A DNA stretch of 64,000 nt from contig NZ_JADPQF010000003.1 in the NCBI RefSeq assembly GCF_015687155.1, positions 248,001 through 312,000 of the forward strand. Direction: 5' to 3'. The DNA comes from Aliikangiella sp. G2MR2-5. Lineage in GTDB: Bacteria > Pseudomonadota > Gammaproteobacteria > Enterobacterales > Kangiellaceae. Positions 1-8,958 of this stretch are shown in pieces. How positions within the stretch are numbered: position 1 is the stretch's first letter; each line of letters begins with the position of its first letter. Below the pieces are notes generated by a model. It searched no databases and had not been told where the DNA came from. It saw only the letters and a program-made list of their open reading frames with translations. Made by a program: the position numbers and the translations under genes.

Positions 1-66
1 CTGTAAACGCGATAGAGCATGTTAAGTTTTGTTTATAAGTGTTAAAAAATAAGGGTTTTGTTTATA

Positions 67-750
67 GTGAGTGCTTACATTGATTTTGACGAAAACATAT
101 TGACCGAGCAGCTGTTTATTCGTCAGCTAAGCAGGCAGCCCTATGTTCCTGTTTGGCAAGCAATGCAGCGATTTGCTGACTCACGAGACAAAATGACCGC
201 GGACGAACTTTGGTTAGTGGAGCATGATGCCGTGTTTACCCAAGGTCAGGCAGGGAAAGCAGAGCATATTTTAATGCCCGGTAATATTCCTGTCGTTCAG
301 GTTGATCGCGGAGGTCAGGTGACCTATCACGGTCCGGGCCAGCAAGTCGCCTATTTTTTAATTGACTTACGTCGTAAAAAGCTAGGAGTGAGGCAGCTGG
401 TTACGGCGATAGAACAGGCTGTTGTTGATACTTTGGCTGGATTTGGCATTAACAGTGCTCCTCGAGCCGATGCACCCGGAGTTTATGTTGAGGACAAAAA
501 AGTCTGTTCACTCGGTCTTCGTATCCGTAAGGGCTCTTCATTTCATGGCCTGGCACTAAATGTTAATATGGATCTGGAGCCCTTTAAGAGAATCAACCCT
601 TGCGGCTATGCCGGAATGGAAGTCACTCAGCTTGCTGCGCTCGGAGGACCGGAAAGTCTGGCGGAAATAGAAAATCCGCTAGTTACCGCAATTTGTCGGC
701 AGTTGCAGTATTCTCACCCCAGGTGGTTAGAAAATAACCTTTTTGACTAG
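67..750 (+). CDS. lipB: Octanoyltransferase LipB
   Basis: Transfers the octanoyl group from octanoyl-ACP to lipoyl domains of 2-oxoacid dehydrogenases and the glycine cleavage H protein, the first step of lipoate assembly in the cytosol. The sequence carries the family signature [11 protein letters not shown], then [18 protein letters not shown] and NPCGYAGME. The catalytic Lys and Cys of the family correspond to the Lys of KKVC and the Cys of NPCG, 34 residues apart as in E. coli LipB. I chose the GTG at 67. An in-frame TTG at 58 is also possible but lies only 2 bases from the AAGGG element at 51-55. The codon CTG followed by TAA at 1-6 could be the end of an upstream ybeD-like gene, which often precedes lipB, but two codons prove nothing. 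lipA follows after 90 bp. Confidence 0.97.
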   Translation: MSAYIDFDENILTEQLFIRQLSRQPYVPVWQAMQRFADSRDKMTADELWLVEHDAVFTQGQAGKAEHILMPGNIPVVQVDRGGQVTYHGPGQQVAYFLIDLRRKKLGVRQLVTAIEQAVVDTLAGFGINSAPRADAPGVYVEDKKVCSLGLRIRKGSSFHGLALNVNMDLEPFKRINPCGYAGMEVTQLAALGGPESLAEIENPLVTAICRQLQYSHPRWLENNLFD

Positions 751-840
751 GCAGATAGCCTCCAAATGTGGATAATTGGCGCCGACCGGCAATGGCGGTG
801 ATGTGCAGTGGGCCGGGTTGAATAGATTTAGAGGTGAAAT

Positions 841-1860
841 TTGGAAGACAATAAGCGTATTCCCATAGTATTCAAGCCTGAGGGTAAAGCAATAAAATCG
901 GGAAGCAAGTTCGAAACAGAGCAGGGTTTTCGAGCGATAAAGAATGGCATAAAAGCTACCGCAAATTCGTCTTCCCGACCTATGGGGAGAAAGCCATCGT
1001 GGCTCAAAGTACAGCTACCCAATGGCGGCAAGTATCAGCAAATGAAAGCTAATGTTCGAACTAATCGCCTCGCGACTGTCTGTGAAGAGTCAATGTGCCC
1101 CAATATGGGAGAATGCTGGAGTCATGGCACCGCAACTATCATGTTAATGGGCTCTGTTTGTACTCGAGCTTGTAAGTTTTGCGCGGTAGATACCGGAAAC
1201 CCCAAAGGCTGGCTTGATAAAGACGAGCCACAAAATGCAGCAGATTCGGTTGCTGCTACTGGATTGAAATATGTTGTATTGACCTCGGTCGATCGCGATG
1301 ACCTCGAAGATGGTGGCGCTCAACATTATGCCGATTGTGTACGTGCCATCATCAAGGCTAGTCCTACCATTAATGTCGAGACCTTAACGCCCGATTTTAA
1401 GGGCAACTTGAATGACCTGGAAAAGGTTCTCGATTCAGGTATCAAAGTATTTGCACAGAACCTGGAAACAGTAAAAAGGCTAACCCATCCCGTTCGTGAT
1501 CCTCGGGCTAGCTATGAAACCACTATGAATCTATTGGCTCATTCGAAGAAGTATCGCCCGGATATTCTGACCAAAACCAGTCTGATGCTGGGTTTAGGCG
1601 AAACCGATGAGGAAATTATGCAAACCATGCGGGATTTGCGTGAAATTAACCTCGATATAGTGACTTTTGGGCAGTACCTACGCCCAACGGAAAACCATCT
1701 GCCGATTGAACGTTATGTGACTCCGGAAGAGTTTGATCGTTATCGACAATGGGGACTGGAGCTGGGATTTAAAGAAGTTGTTTCGGGTCCTTTTGTGCGA
1801 TCAAGCTATCGTGCAGAAAGAGCACTGGAAGGAAACAATGCTGGAATTAAAAATACTTAA
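841..1860 (+). CDS. lipA: Lipoyl synthase LipA (radical SAM)
   Basis: Inserts two sulfurs into the octanoyl chain made by LipB. The auxiliary 4Fe-4S ligands are Cys81, 86 and 92 ([12 protein letters not shown]). The radical-SAM CX3CX2C ligands are Cys107, 111 and 114 (CTRACKFC). The conserved C-terminal RSSY motif is present. The protein has 339 residues, with an N-terminal extension of about 50 residues before the PSWLK core. The start is TTG at 841 with GAGGTG at 831-836; no better start is evident. The core motifs [18 protein letters not shown] and [16 protein letters not shown] differ from the E. coli protein and look like the second LipA group of some pseudomonads, xanthomonads and mitochondria (from memory, not searched). 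It is co-directional with lipB. Confidence 0.96.
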   Translation: MEDNKRIPIVFKPEGKAIKSGSKFETEQGFRAIKNGIKATANSSSRPMGRKPSWLKVQLPNGGKYQQMKANVRTNRLATVCEESMCPNMGECWSHGTATIMLMGSVCTRACKFCAVDTGNPKGWLDKDEPQNAADSVAATGLKYVVLTSVDRDDLEDGGAQHYADCVRAIIKASPTINVETLTPDFKGNLNDLEKVLDSGIKVFAQNLETVKRLTHPVRDPRASYETTMNLLAHSKKYRPDILTKTSLMLGLGETDEEIMQTMRDLREINLDIVTFGQYLRPTENHLPIERYVTPEEFDRYRQWGLELGFKEVVSGPFVRSSYRAERALEGNNAGIKNT

Positions 1861-1902
1861 GAACACCAGATGCTGCTGAATCTTAATCGGTTTTTGTCTC
1901 TC

Positions 1903-2280
1903 CTAACGGGGGCGACACTCAATAGATTGAATTAGATAGACTTCATTCGACTGATTATCTACCCGTTTGATATAGCAGCTATCGCCAGCCTTGTACAACT
2001 CGAAAATAATGGGTTCTTCGTCCACTCTTGTTTGTATCGGTAGTCCATCCGGTCCCATTATTGTTTTGCGCTGAATAAGCAGACGATGGCTATCAACGAA
2101 TACTTGTTTCGCCAAGGTAACATTTCTTTCATTCAATGCTTTACTGATGACTTGTTTCAGTTCATGTTGCGACTGTTCATTCAGGTTAACCACTAGCGCT
2201 GGTCTGGCATTGGCCGGCAAGCTGATTTTACAGCTTGCCAAAGAGCCGCAACAAAAGAGTAAAAGAACTAATCTGTTCAT
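1903..2280 (-). CDS. Small putative lipoprotein, unknown function
   Basis: About 125 residues with a type II signal peptide: hydrophobic LVLLLFCCG followed by the lipobox LASC, Cys at position 17 when the ATG at 2280 is used. A longer in-frame GTG start at 2316 overlaps the stop codon of the upstream peptidase gene (TAGTG), but it would add 12 residues before a complete signal peptide, so the ATG is preferred. Neither start has a convincing ribosome-binding site. The mature part has two late Cys residues (SCYIK and IECRPR) that could form a disulfide. No family recognised. It lies directly downstream of the S41 peptidase on the same strand and is probably co-transcribed with it. Confidence 0.75.
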   Translation of the reverse strand: MNRLVLLLFCCGSLASCKISLPANARPALVVNLNEQSQHELKQVISKALNERNVTLAKQVFVDSHRLLIQRKTIMGPDGLPIQTRVDEEPIIFELYKAGDSCYIKRVDNQSNEVYLIQSIECRPR

Positions 2281-2315
2281 CACAATTAAGTTGATGAAAT
2301 GCCTCAACAAAGCCA

Positions 2316-3920
2316 CTATCGGTTTGGATCCAGATAAATTTTTTGATTGAGTCTCAGCGGTAAATCAAGGATTAAGCCTTCGGCTTCTGCCTTGTTCTTT
2401 AAAGTTGGTGAATATGTTCGCTTTGGTGAAGTTGCTGCTACAGGGCAGGAACCATTAGTCCTGTAGCTTAACGCGGCTGACACCAGAGGATCACTGATTT
2501 CTCCAAGGGTTGAGGTTAAATCATCATTAACACTGCATCCGGTAATAAGTACTCCAGGGGTGGCCACGGTATTGATCGGTGAAAAACCGTCAGAATAGCC
2601 GCCTTCACCTTTATCGTTAATTCCATCGAACTGGATGGTGAAATAGGTTGTTCCACAATTATCAGTGGGGTAGAAGCCGTATGGCTTTCCGCAGGTTGTG
2701 GTGCCGACCAGGATGACTTCAATATCGATCCCTCTTAAGCCATTGATTATCGCTTCACTGGCGCTGCAGGTACTGTCTGTGGAGAGAATAAATACTCGGC
2801 TCAGGTTAAGGGTTGGCAGCGCTGTTCCCTGGGTATAATTATCACTGTACTGGCTGATAGTGCTATAAAATGGTGTTGGTTGAAGGGCCTGTCCTGTTAC
2901 AGGGTTGACCGTCGGGTATTTATCGTTGAAGCGAATTTCTTCAAATGTCTTTCCAGAGGTTGCTGTATCTCCCGCGACCATGTAGGCAAGCTGACTGGCT
3001 ATATACAAGAGTCCGCCTCCGTTATAGCGTAAATCCAGAATCAGATCGGTAACTCCTGCCTCCGACATGGCTGTCATTTCTTCATATAGTCGATCTTCCG
3101 AAACAAAATTGTGGTCATTGAAAAAGATATATCCAACCTGGCCACTGGCAAAAGTATTGACTATTGGAACGGGATCATAGGTTACTTCACTGGCTTGAAT
3201 TACTACATCGCGTGGTTGAACGGAGCCGACATCAAGCACTGTAAATGTATGCGATTCACCGCTTTCAGAAGGGAAAAGACCCGCATTTAATGTATTGACT
3301 CCCGCCTGTGTATTTGCATTTTCTACATCAACACCGTCGATGTGGGTAATTTGAGCTCCGCGTGAAAGTCCTAGCGCAATTGCATCAGCCGGTGAGCCTG
3401 GCTCTATATAGCGAATATAGAGCTCTCTGGGTGGAGTAGAGCTGACGAGCTCCCATTCGATACCATAGCTTACCGAAACCCCTGACTGGGTTAGTTGTTG
3501 GTACTCAGCGGTATCCATATAAAAATGAAAATTATCCTTGGCCGAGCCAGATTGAGTCGTCGCAGAAGTTTTCAACAGCGCAAAATAGTCTGTTGGTGAG
3601 TCGTATAAGTTAGGGTTTAAATCCGGTATTTCGCTGTACCAGAGGTAAGTATTGTTACTCCAGGAGCGCAAAAAGTGATTTTCATGGGCTGTCGTACCCT
3701 GAATATCAGGAAATGCGTCTCCATTTAAGTCGGTGCCGCTTCGGGGAGACTGGCACAGGTTTTTAAACTGTGATTCATCGGCAAAAACGCCCTGGGTCCA
3801 TGAGGTTGAAGTGCTCGGGTCAGGAGTGTCATTCAAGCCTCCACCACCGCCACAGCCCGAGAAGCTCAATAATGCAGTTACTACAATAACAGATACGGTT
3901 AGCGTTCGATTGAGAGACAT
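2316..3920 (-). CDS. S41 family (C-terminal processing-like) peptidase lipoprotein
   Basis: 534-residue exported serine peptidase of the tail-specific protease type. A signal peptide ends in the lipobox FSGC followed by a glycine run. A PDZ-like segment lies around residues 145-230 (YIEPGSPADAIALGLSRGAQI with IDGVDV). The S41 core begins at VGYIFFNDHNF and includes DLILDLRYNGGG and the strand VFILSTDSTCSASE, whose Ser in the SASE context is the likely nucleophile, followed by GTTTCGKPYGF. Probably lipid-anchored in the periplasm or outer membrane, degrading or trimming proteins there. Its stop codon adjoins the small lipoprotein gene. The divergent UDG-like gene starts 111 bp away. The length is typical for S41 lipoproteins with a PDZ domain. 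Confidence 0.9.
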   Translation of the reverse strand: MSLNRTLTVSVIVVTALLSFSGCGGGGGLNDTPDPSTSTSWTQGVFADESQFKNLCQSPRSGTDLNGDAFPDIQGTTAHENHFLRSWSNNTYLWYSEIPDLNPNLYDSPTDYFALLKTSATTQSGSAKDNFHFYMDTAEYQQLTQSGVSVSYGIEWELVSSTPPRELYIRYIEPGSPADAIALGLSRGAQITHIDGVDVENANTQAGVNTLNAGLFPSESGESHTFTVLDVGSVQPRDVVIQASEVTYDPVPIVNTFASGQVGYIFFNDHNFVSEDRLYEEMTAMSEAGVTDLILDLRYNGGGLLYIASQLAYMVAGDTATSGKTFEEIRFNDKYPTVNPVTGQALQPTPFYSTISQYSDNYTQGTALPTLNLSRVFILSTDSTCSASEAIINGLRGIDIEVILVGTTTCGKPYGFYPTDNCGTTYFTIQFDGINDKGEGGYSDGFSPINTVATPGVLITGCSVNDDLTSTLGEISDPLVSAALSYRTNGSCPVAATSPKRTYSPTLKNKAEAEGLILDLPLRLNQKIYLDPNR

Positions 3921-4031
3921 AACAACCTCTATTTATAGACCATGCATTGATTCATGCTACTATAGTTACGCACATTTTTTAAACAATAAGTTAACAAAAT
4001 TAACCTTTCTTGATGGCATCTATAACTTTCT

Positions 4032-4634
4032 ATGAGTCAACCCGTCGATTTATTAAGTGAGCTGATAAAGCGGATTGAAGGTTGCCGCTTGTGTGAGGCC
4101 AGTCTGCCTCTGGGAGCAAATCCGGTTGTTAGAGCACAGCAGAGCGCCAGATTGATTGTTGCCGGTCAGGCTCCCGGTATCAGGGTTCATAAGACTTCGA
4201 TCCCCTTTAATGACCCCAGCGGTGAGCGATTGCGGCAGTGGATGGGAGTTGATTCTGAGCTTTTTTACAATGAGTCTAAAATTGCGATTATTCCTATGGC
4301 ATTTTGTTATCCAGGAAGAGGTACGAGAGGAGATTTGCCACCGAGAAAAGAGTGTTCCACTTATTGGCACCCCAGATTGCTGCCCCTGATTCCTAAAGTT
4401 GAGCTGATACTGGCTATTGGACAGTATGCCCACACTTATTATCTAGCAGATCGGCGAAAGAAGACTCTTACCGAAACAGTCAAGGCCTGGGAAAGCTATT
4501 TACCAGAGATTTTGCCACTGCCGCACCCGAGTCCGCGAAATAACATCTGGTTGAAGAAAAATCCCTGGTTTGAACGTGAAGTGATACCCTATTTGAAAAA
4601 CCGAATTAGACGCTTATTTGAATCAAAAGAGTAA
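4032..4634 (+). CDS. Uracil-DNA glycosylase superfamily protein with Fe-S cysteines
   Basis: 200-residue member of the UDG superfamily (COG1573-like). The nucleotide-binding motif appears as GQAPG at 45-49 and the second catalytic motif as HPSPRN at 165-170. Four cysteines at 18, 21, 92 and 108 give CX2C-X70-C-X15-C, the spacing of the 4Fe-4S cluster of family 4/5 enzymes. The first motif has Gln where family 4 has Glu, and HPSPRN is like SMUG-type enzymes, so the exact substrate (uracil or another damaged base) cannot be assigned. Expected to act in base-excision repair. ATG start at 4032 without a strong Shine-Dalgarno sequence. A STAS-like gene follows 21 bp downstream on the same strand. 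Confidence 0.85.
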   Translation: MSQPVDLLSELIKRIEGCRLCEASLPLGANPVVRAQQSARLIVAGQAPGIRVHKTSIPFNDPSGERLRQWMGVDSELFYNESKIAIIPMAFCYPGRGTRGDLPPRKECSTYWHPRLLPLIPKVELILAIGQYAHTYYLADRRKKTLTETVKAWESYLPEILPLPHPSPRNNIWLKKNPWFEREVIPYLKNRIRRLFESKE

Positions 4635-4655
4635 GTTTCTGGAGTGAATTGAGAC

Positions 4656-5054
4656 ATGACAATAAAGCATAACTGGCGAACCTCCAGGCTATTGCATACA
4701 TGCTATTCCGGAGACGTTTCTGGACAGGAACTTATCGAAGAAGCGCAGCGTGTGGGGGAAGATCGCCGGTTCGAGAACGTTCGCTATGTCATCGGTGACT
4801 GGTCACAAATTGATTCTGCAGAAATCAATGCAGATGATGTTAAGGAACTGGCTGCCTACATACGAGCATTGGCAATCAGTTTTCCCGGTAGAATGAATGC
4901 CAGTATTGTATCTGATTATGAGTCAGGAACGGCAAGAGCAACTCTTTACGACATACTTCTTGAAGACACCTCCTGGCAAACCAGAACATTCTCAACATTT
5001 GAGCAAGCAATGGAATGGTTTGGTATTGAGTTAATCGATCAGAGTAAAGGCTAA
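4656..5054 (+). CDS. STAS/SpoIIAA-like domain protein
   Basis: 132-residue soluble protein with the alternating strand-helix pattern of the SpoIIAA-like (STAS/SEC14-type) family: LLHTCYSGDVSGQELIEEAQ, then YVIGDWSQIDS, a helix VKELAAYIRA, strand NASIVSD and the late segment TRTFSTFEQAMEWFG. Such proteins are usually cytosolic single-domain proteins of unclear role. No phosphorylatable Ser in the classic anti-sigma-antagonist context is evident. It lies 21 bp after the UDG-like gene and is likely in the same transcript, and it is convergent with the CBM9/DUF5916 gene (20 bp gap). The family is assigned from pattern only. Confidence 0.7.
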   Translation: MTIKHNWRTSRLLHTCYSGDVSGQELIEEAQRVGEDRRFENVRYVIGDWSQIDSAEINADDVKELAAYIRALAISFPGRMNASIVSDYESGTARATLYDILLEDTSWQTRTFSTFEQAMEWFGIELIDQSKG

Positions 5055-5074
5055 ATTAATAAGTAATAAATTTC

Positions 5075-7324
5075 CTAGAGCTGCAGCGCGTAAGAAAACT
5101 TCATAAACACCGAACGGTTTGTCTTGAATAGACGACTACTCATCTCGTCTCTGAATCCAGCATCTGAATATCCGGCAAAAAATAAAGTCTGAGGATTGAG
5201 CTTATAGGAATAAAGTAACTGGCTACTTTTATCTTTTCTCGGGTTATTGGAATCTAACTCAAAAGATTGAATCGTTAAACGTAAATAGCTGCGAATATTC
5301 ATTTGATAAGTGGTTCTAAAGTTAGAAACTTTGGCAACGAAAAGATTACCACTGCTATTGTCAAAATCGACGTGTTGATAATCTAGACGAAAGTTTAAAT
5401 GCTGATTTAATTGCCAGTCGATACTTGGGTAGTATCCCACCCGTTTGCCAAGCTCACCGTTTTCATAGTCGATAAAGTCGCCTCTATCATGGTCCAGAAC
5501 TAAAGTTAATCCACTTAAAGGTTTAAGTGATGCGCCGAAAAAATAAAAAGATTCGTCGAACAAAATTCCCTCTTCAGTTGCAATTTCTGGCTCCCAAAGT
5601 TTGTCCCTTACAACAAATCCTGCAACGAATTGGGATTGATGTTTACCCGATATGCTTAGTCTACCCTCAGTTTCCTGTTCGAGCATTTTTCCGTTGTAGT
5701 CAAAAGTCTCATCCCAGTCTCCACCAAACTCAATTTGTGTCCACCAGCTGTCTTTCTCTGACGGGTACCAACGATGATGCAGGCCTAAGATTTTTTTGTC
5801 ATATCCCACCTGACTAATAAATCCCAGATCAGCTCGAAAGTCTTTATCATATTCCATGTAGTTAATATAACCCCACCAATTGCGAGAGTCATGTCGGAAC
5901 CTTACAACAAGCGCATCGCCGCTCTGCTGTTCAGCCAGATTGAAATCTTCAATCAGTTGCCGAGGATTTTCGGTATCGGTAGAAATGTATTGAGCGTTTA
6001 TGGAGTGGTATTGATCAAACCAGTATTTTCCATCGAAAGCATTAACCTGGTTTGAGTAGCCGTCTGCACGTCTGTCAGTATTTACAAAGCCCAGGTAGTT
6101 TTTGTTTCCAAGATCGTAAGAGTATCGAGCAATTAAATTATGCGAGTCTACTTTTGGGGAGTCCGCCGAGTTGCGTATTTGAGCAATGTCTGAGCTTAGT
6201 CTGCCGGGTAAGATGATGTTGGTAAATTGGTCGTCGACCGAAATAAATCCAAAGCTATGTCCATCGATTTGTCCGCTCACTTTGGCGCCAAAATCGGGTT
6301 GTATAATATTTCTTGTGTATACAAGATTTTCCATCGAATTAAAATAGTCTGCTCCGTCTAAAAAGAAAGGTCGTTTTTCACTCAGAAATAAGGTAAAAGG
6401 ATTATTCACATCGATTTGTGCTGCATCAGCTTCAACTTGAGAGAAGTCAGGATTAATCGTTGCATTGAGAACGGTATCCTGAGTAATGCCCCAGCGAATA
6501 TCCAGACTTGCTTCACTTTCAACATCACCACTTTTCCAATTGGCAAATGGCTCTCTGCTATCTGCTCTTAGCGCAACCAATGTAGGCGCAAGCACCAGGT
6601 TTTTGGATGGCTTAATATTTTTCATTCCTACCAATTGATCAAACTGGCAAATCTGGCAAGCTATATCTCTGTCAACCGGAGTGTTGGCTATGCGGTGGCG
6701 GTGCTCTCTAGGATAAAATCGCAGGAGTTCCATTGGCCATGATTGAGCATCATTAGTTTCGGGGAAGCGCAGCGCACGGAATGGAATTGCCATTTCAACC
6801 TGATAGCCTGAGTCGTTGACCTGACCGGCACTGTCCCAGATTGCATCCCAGCTGGAGTCATCTCCAACAAAATCTTCCTGAGTTGCGTCAGCTTGTACTC
6901 CTGCCGCATTAACAAAAAACTGAAATGCTTTCTTGGATTCTCCAAATGTATCAAACTTTACGCCAACAAAGTCACTTTCCCAAATACTGTCCCGATCACT
7001 CAGATAATTCCTTATTTTTTCTGGTTCAGGGTCTTCAGCGTTGAAAGCTACGTAGAGATTTTGACCATCTTCCATTAAATATACGAGTGTTCTTACCGGT
7101 GGCGTTACGTTTTCACCGGGGCTGGTCTCAAAATTGAGTTCAACTTTTAAGGCGTTTTCCCAACTTGACTCATTGATAGAACCATCAATCTTGATTGTCT
7201 TTCCTGATTCGGGCGCAATGTGGGGAAGTTTATACGTCTGTTTGGGTGAGGCAATGGCTGTGCCTATCCCTCCTGCTAATGTCGTCGCAAGTCCAAGGAT
7301 TGTCGTTAAAGCTGTAATTTTCAT
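5075..7324 (-). CDS. CBM9-like / DUF5916 outer-membrane barrel protein
   Basis: 749 residues. A signal peptide (residues 1 to about 25, ending TAIA-SP) precedes a CBM9-like beta-sandwich at roughly 35-225 (GKTIKIDGSINESSWENA, LYVAFNAEDPEP, VEMAIPFRALRF). The rest is the DUF5916 region: FSQVEADAAQIDVNNPFTLF, SEKRPFFLDGADYF, then a long alternating hydrophobic/polar region ending SYALQL, typical of beta-barrel strands. Proteins of this architecture are common in marine and environmental bacteria and are thought to bind carbohydrate or other ligands at the outer membrane; no enzymatic function is established. A CXXC pair (CQICQF) lies near residue 225. Monocistronic by position: convergent to the STAS-like gene, with a 437-bp gap upstream. 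Confidence 0.85.
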   Translation of the reverse strand: MKITALTTILGLATTLAGGIGTAIASPKQTYKLPHIAPESGKTIKIDGSINESSWENALKVELNFETSPGENVTPPVRTLVYLMEDGQNLYVAFNAEDPEPEKIRNYLSDRDSIWESDFVGVKFDTFGESKKAFQFFVNAAGVQADATQEDFVGDDSSWDAIWDSAGQVNDSGYQVEMAIPFRALRFPETNDAQSWPMELLRFYPREHRHRIANTPVDRDIACQICQFDQLVGMKNIKPSKNLVLAPTLVALRADSREPFANWKSGDVESEASLDIRWGITQDTVLNATINPDFSQVEADAAQIDVNNPFTLFLSEKRPFFLDGADYFNSMENLVYTRNIIQPDFGAKVSGQIDGHSFGFISVDDQFTNIILPGRLSSDIAQIRNSADSPKVDSHNLIARYSYDLGNKNYLGFVNTDRRADGYSNQVNAFDGKYWFDQYHSINAQYISTDTENPRQLIEDFNLAEQQSGDALVVRFRHDSRNWWGYINYMEYDKDFRADLGFISQVGYDKKILGLHHRWYPSEKDSWWTQIEFGGDWDETFDYNGKMLEQETEGRLSISGKHQSQFVAGFVVRDKLWEPEIATEEGILFDESFYFFGASLKPLSGLTLVLDHDRGDFIDYENGELGKRVGYYPSIDWQLNQHLNFRLDYQHVDFDNSSGNLFVAKVSNFRTTYQMNIRSYLRLTIQSFELDSNNPRKDKSSQLLYSYKLNPQTLFFAGYSDAGFRDEMSSRLFKTNRSVFMKFSYALQL

Positions 7325-7761
7325 ATTATTAATATTGGAAAGAAGGTATAAAAACAGGTTGGAGATCTAATTTATTATCAGAGACATGCATCTCATTGTT
7401 TCCGAGGATAAATCAGAACTGAGTATAGGACGATCTTTTATTTGTTTCATAATTTTTCGGTTGAACAAAGGAATATATTTGAAAGTTATGTTGTATACGG
7501 CATCTGAGCATAAATTTATTCGTTTTTTGTCGTCCCTTGCTGTTGGCTTTCATAGCATCATCAAAATAGAAGTTGACGCTTTTTGATGGGAGGGCATTAC
7601 GAGGAATTAGCCTAAGGTAATGATTACCATTGTTTCAACCAGATAATTGCTCTAGTATGATTCAAATTTAAAATTGAGTTAGTAAAGTACAGCTGACGAA
7701 GCTACGTCAGATAAGTAGATAAGACTCATAGCAAACATGACGGATTTCGCTAAAGGATATT
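7325..7761. other. Intergenic region between divergent genes with two small inverted repeats
   Basis: 437 bp with no convincing gene. A 66-codon open frame at 7386-7586 has no family resemblance and no clear Shine-Dalgarno sequence. Two inverted repeats are visible: CATCAAAA (7559-7566) with TTTTGATG (7581-7588), and CTGACG (7693-7698) with CGTCAG (7705-7710). The latter lies about 50 bp upstream of the VanZ gene and could be an operator or leader hairpin. The region should hold the promoters of both divergent genes; I could not assign them reliably. Confidence 0.5.
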
Positions 7762-8937
7762 ATGCGTTCTATCTTGTTAGTTTTAATGGCTACCATTATT
7801 TATGGCACTTTGTATCCATTTCAGTTTGTGTGGCCAAATCTTGAACAAATAGAGTGGTTAGACTGGGGAACTCAGGTTTCGCAGAGGACGACTAATGGTG
7901 ACAGACTGAGCAATCTCCTCACCTTTATTCCGATTGGATTTATCGGCTTATTGCTTTGCCCCAGGCCCGCAAAAAAATACAACTCTCAGATCGTCATTCT
8001 GACTCGAGCACTTTGGGTGTTATTGGCTGCATGCTCATTTGCCTATCTTTTACAAATAGTTCAATTTTTTACGCCGAGACGCGTACCGACTGCAGCCGAT
8101 GTACTATATAATTGTTGGGGAGTTATTGTTGGTCTGCTTGTTGCAATCTGGCTAGAGTACTTTTTATCAAAAAAAGGAAATGGTGGAAAATATTGGTTTT
8201 CTCAATATGCGATTCCAGCCTTTTTAGTGTCGGTTTGGGGGCTAGTGCAGCTTTTTCCCTTCTTTTTAGCTACTGATCTGGTTACTCTGGAAAATCATCT
8301 TGTTCAGCTTATCGATCTGGAGCGATTTTCTTTTTCTCAGTTTTTCATTCAGTCAATTTTCTGGTTTACATTTTATCGATTGCTACAGGATTACTTTTTA
8401 GTTAGAAAAAGTGCTATTGTTTTAGGGCTGGTTGGAGTTGGATTTATAATCTTAAAAATACTAATACCTCACGTGGATATTAGTTTTACCTGGCTACTGG
8501 GAATGATGGCCGGTCTTCTATTTGGTATTGTTCTCACCAGAAAATTTGAAAAGGTTGAGCTGGCAAAAATTAATATTCTATTACTTCTTTTTGCTCTTAT
8601 TATTATGGAGTTTTATCCTTTCCATACAAAAATGTTTATCTCCAGTTTTAACTGGTTACCTCTAGGCTCATTTCTTAATGGTTCTCTTTGGGTCAATACG
8701 CAGCTCGTTCTTAAGTTATTCTTTGTTTACGGTAGTCTGTTATTCTGGCTAAATCTTATTTTTCCGGAGAAAATAAAAAACATACTGATACTAGTCGTCA
8801 TAGTCTTAATACAGGAAATATCGCAACTTGTTTTCTCTTTTGGTCAGGCTGATATTACTAATCCTTTGCTTGTTGGCATGCTCGGCTTTGCTTTTCTAAA
8901 GTTTGAAAAAGTTGAATTAAAGCACCTGAAAAGCTGA
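7762..8937 (+). CDS. VanZ-family multi-pass membrane protein
   Basis: 391 residues and about 11 predicted transmembrane segments. The N-terminal part has the VanZ pattern: LYPFQFVW after TM1, DRLSNLLTFIPIGFIGLLL in TM2, a third segment with LLQIVQFFTPRRVPTAADVLYNCWGVIVG. The C-terminal half repeats the theme (EFYPFHTKMF, LIQEISQLVFSFGQADITNPLLVGMLG), so it appears to be a tandem or two-half VanZ protein. VanZ proteins are linked to teicoplanin resistance in Gram-positives, but in proteobacteria the role is unknown. ATG start with AAAGGA about 5 bp upstream. It stands alone, convergent with the SRAP gene. Confidence 0.85.
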   Translation: MRSILLVLMATIIYGTLYPFQFVWPNLEQIEWLDWGTQVSQRTTNGDRLSNLLTFIPIGFIGLLLCPRPAKKYNSQIVILTRALWVLLAACSFAYLLQIVQFFTPRRVPTAADVLYNCWGVIVGLLVAIWLEYFLSKKGNGGKYWFSQYAIPAFLVSVWGLVQLFPFFLATDLVTLENHLVQLIDLERFSFSQFFIQSIFWFTFYRLLQDYFLVRKSAIVLGLVGVGFIILKILIPHVDISFTWLLGMMAGLLFGIVLTRKFEKVELAKINILLLLFALIIMEFYPFHTKMFISSFNWLPLGSFLNGSLWVNTQLVLKLFFVYGSLLFWLNLIFPEKIKNILILVVIVLIQEISQLVFSFGQADITNPLLVGMLGFAFLKFEKVELKHLKS

Positions 8938-8958
8938 TAAATTAAAAAATTAAGACGG

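Noticed and set aside
1-57. End of ybeD before lipB
   Set aside because: CTG TAA at the very start would fit the last codon of a ybeD-like gene, but two codons are not enough to annotate it.
7386-7586. 66-codon open frame upstream of the VanZ gene
   Set aside because: No Shine-Dalgarno, atypical composition and no recognisable protein features; judged non-coding.
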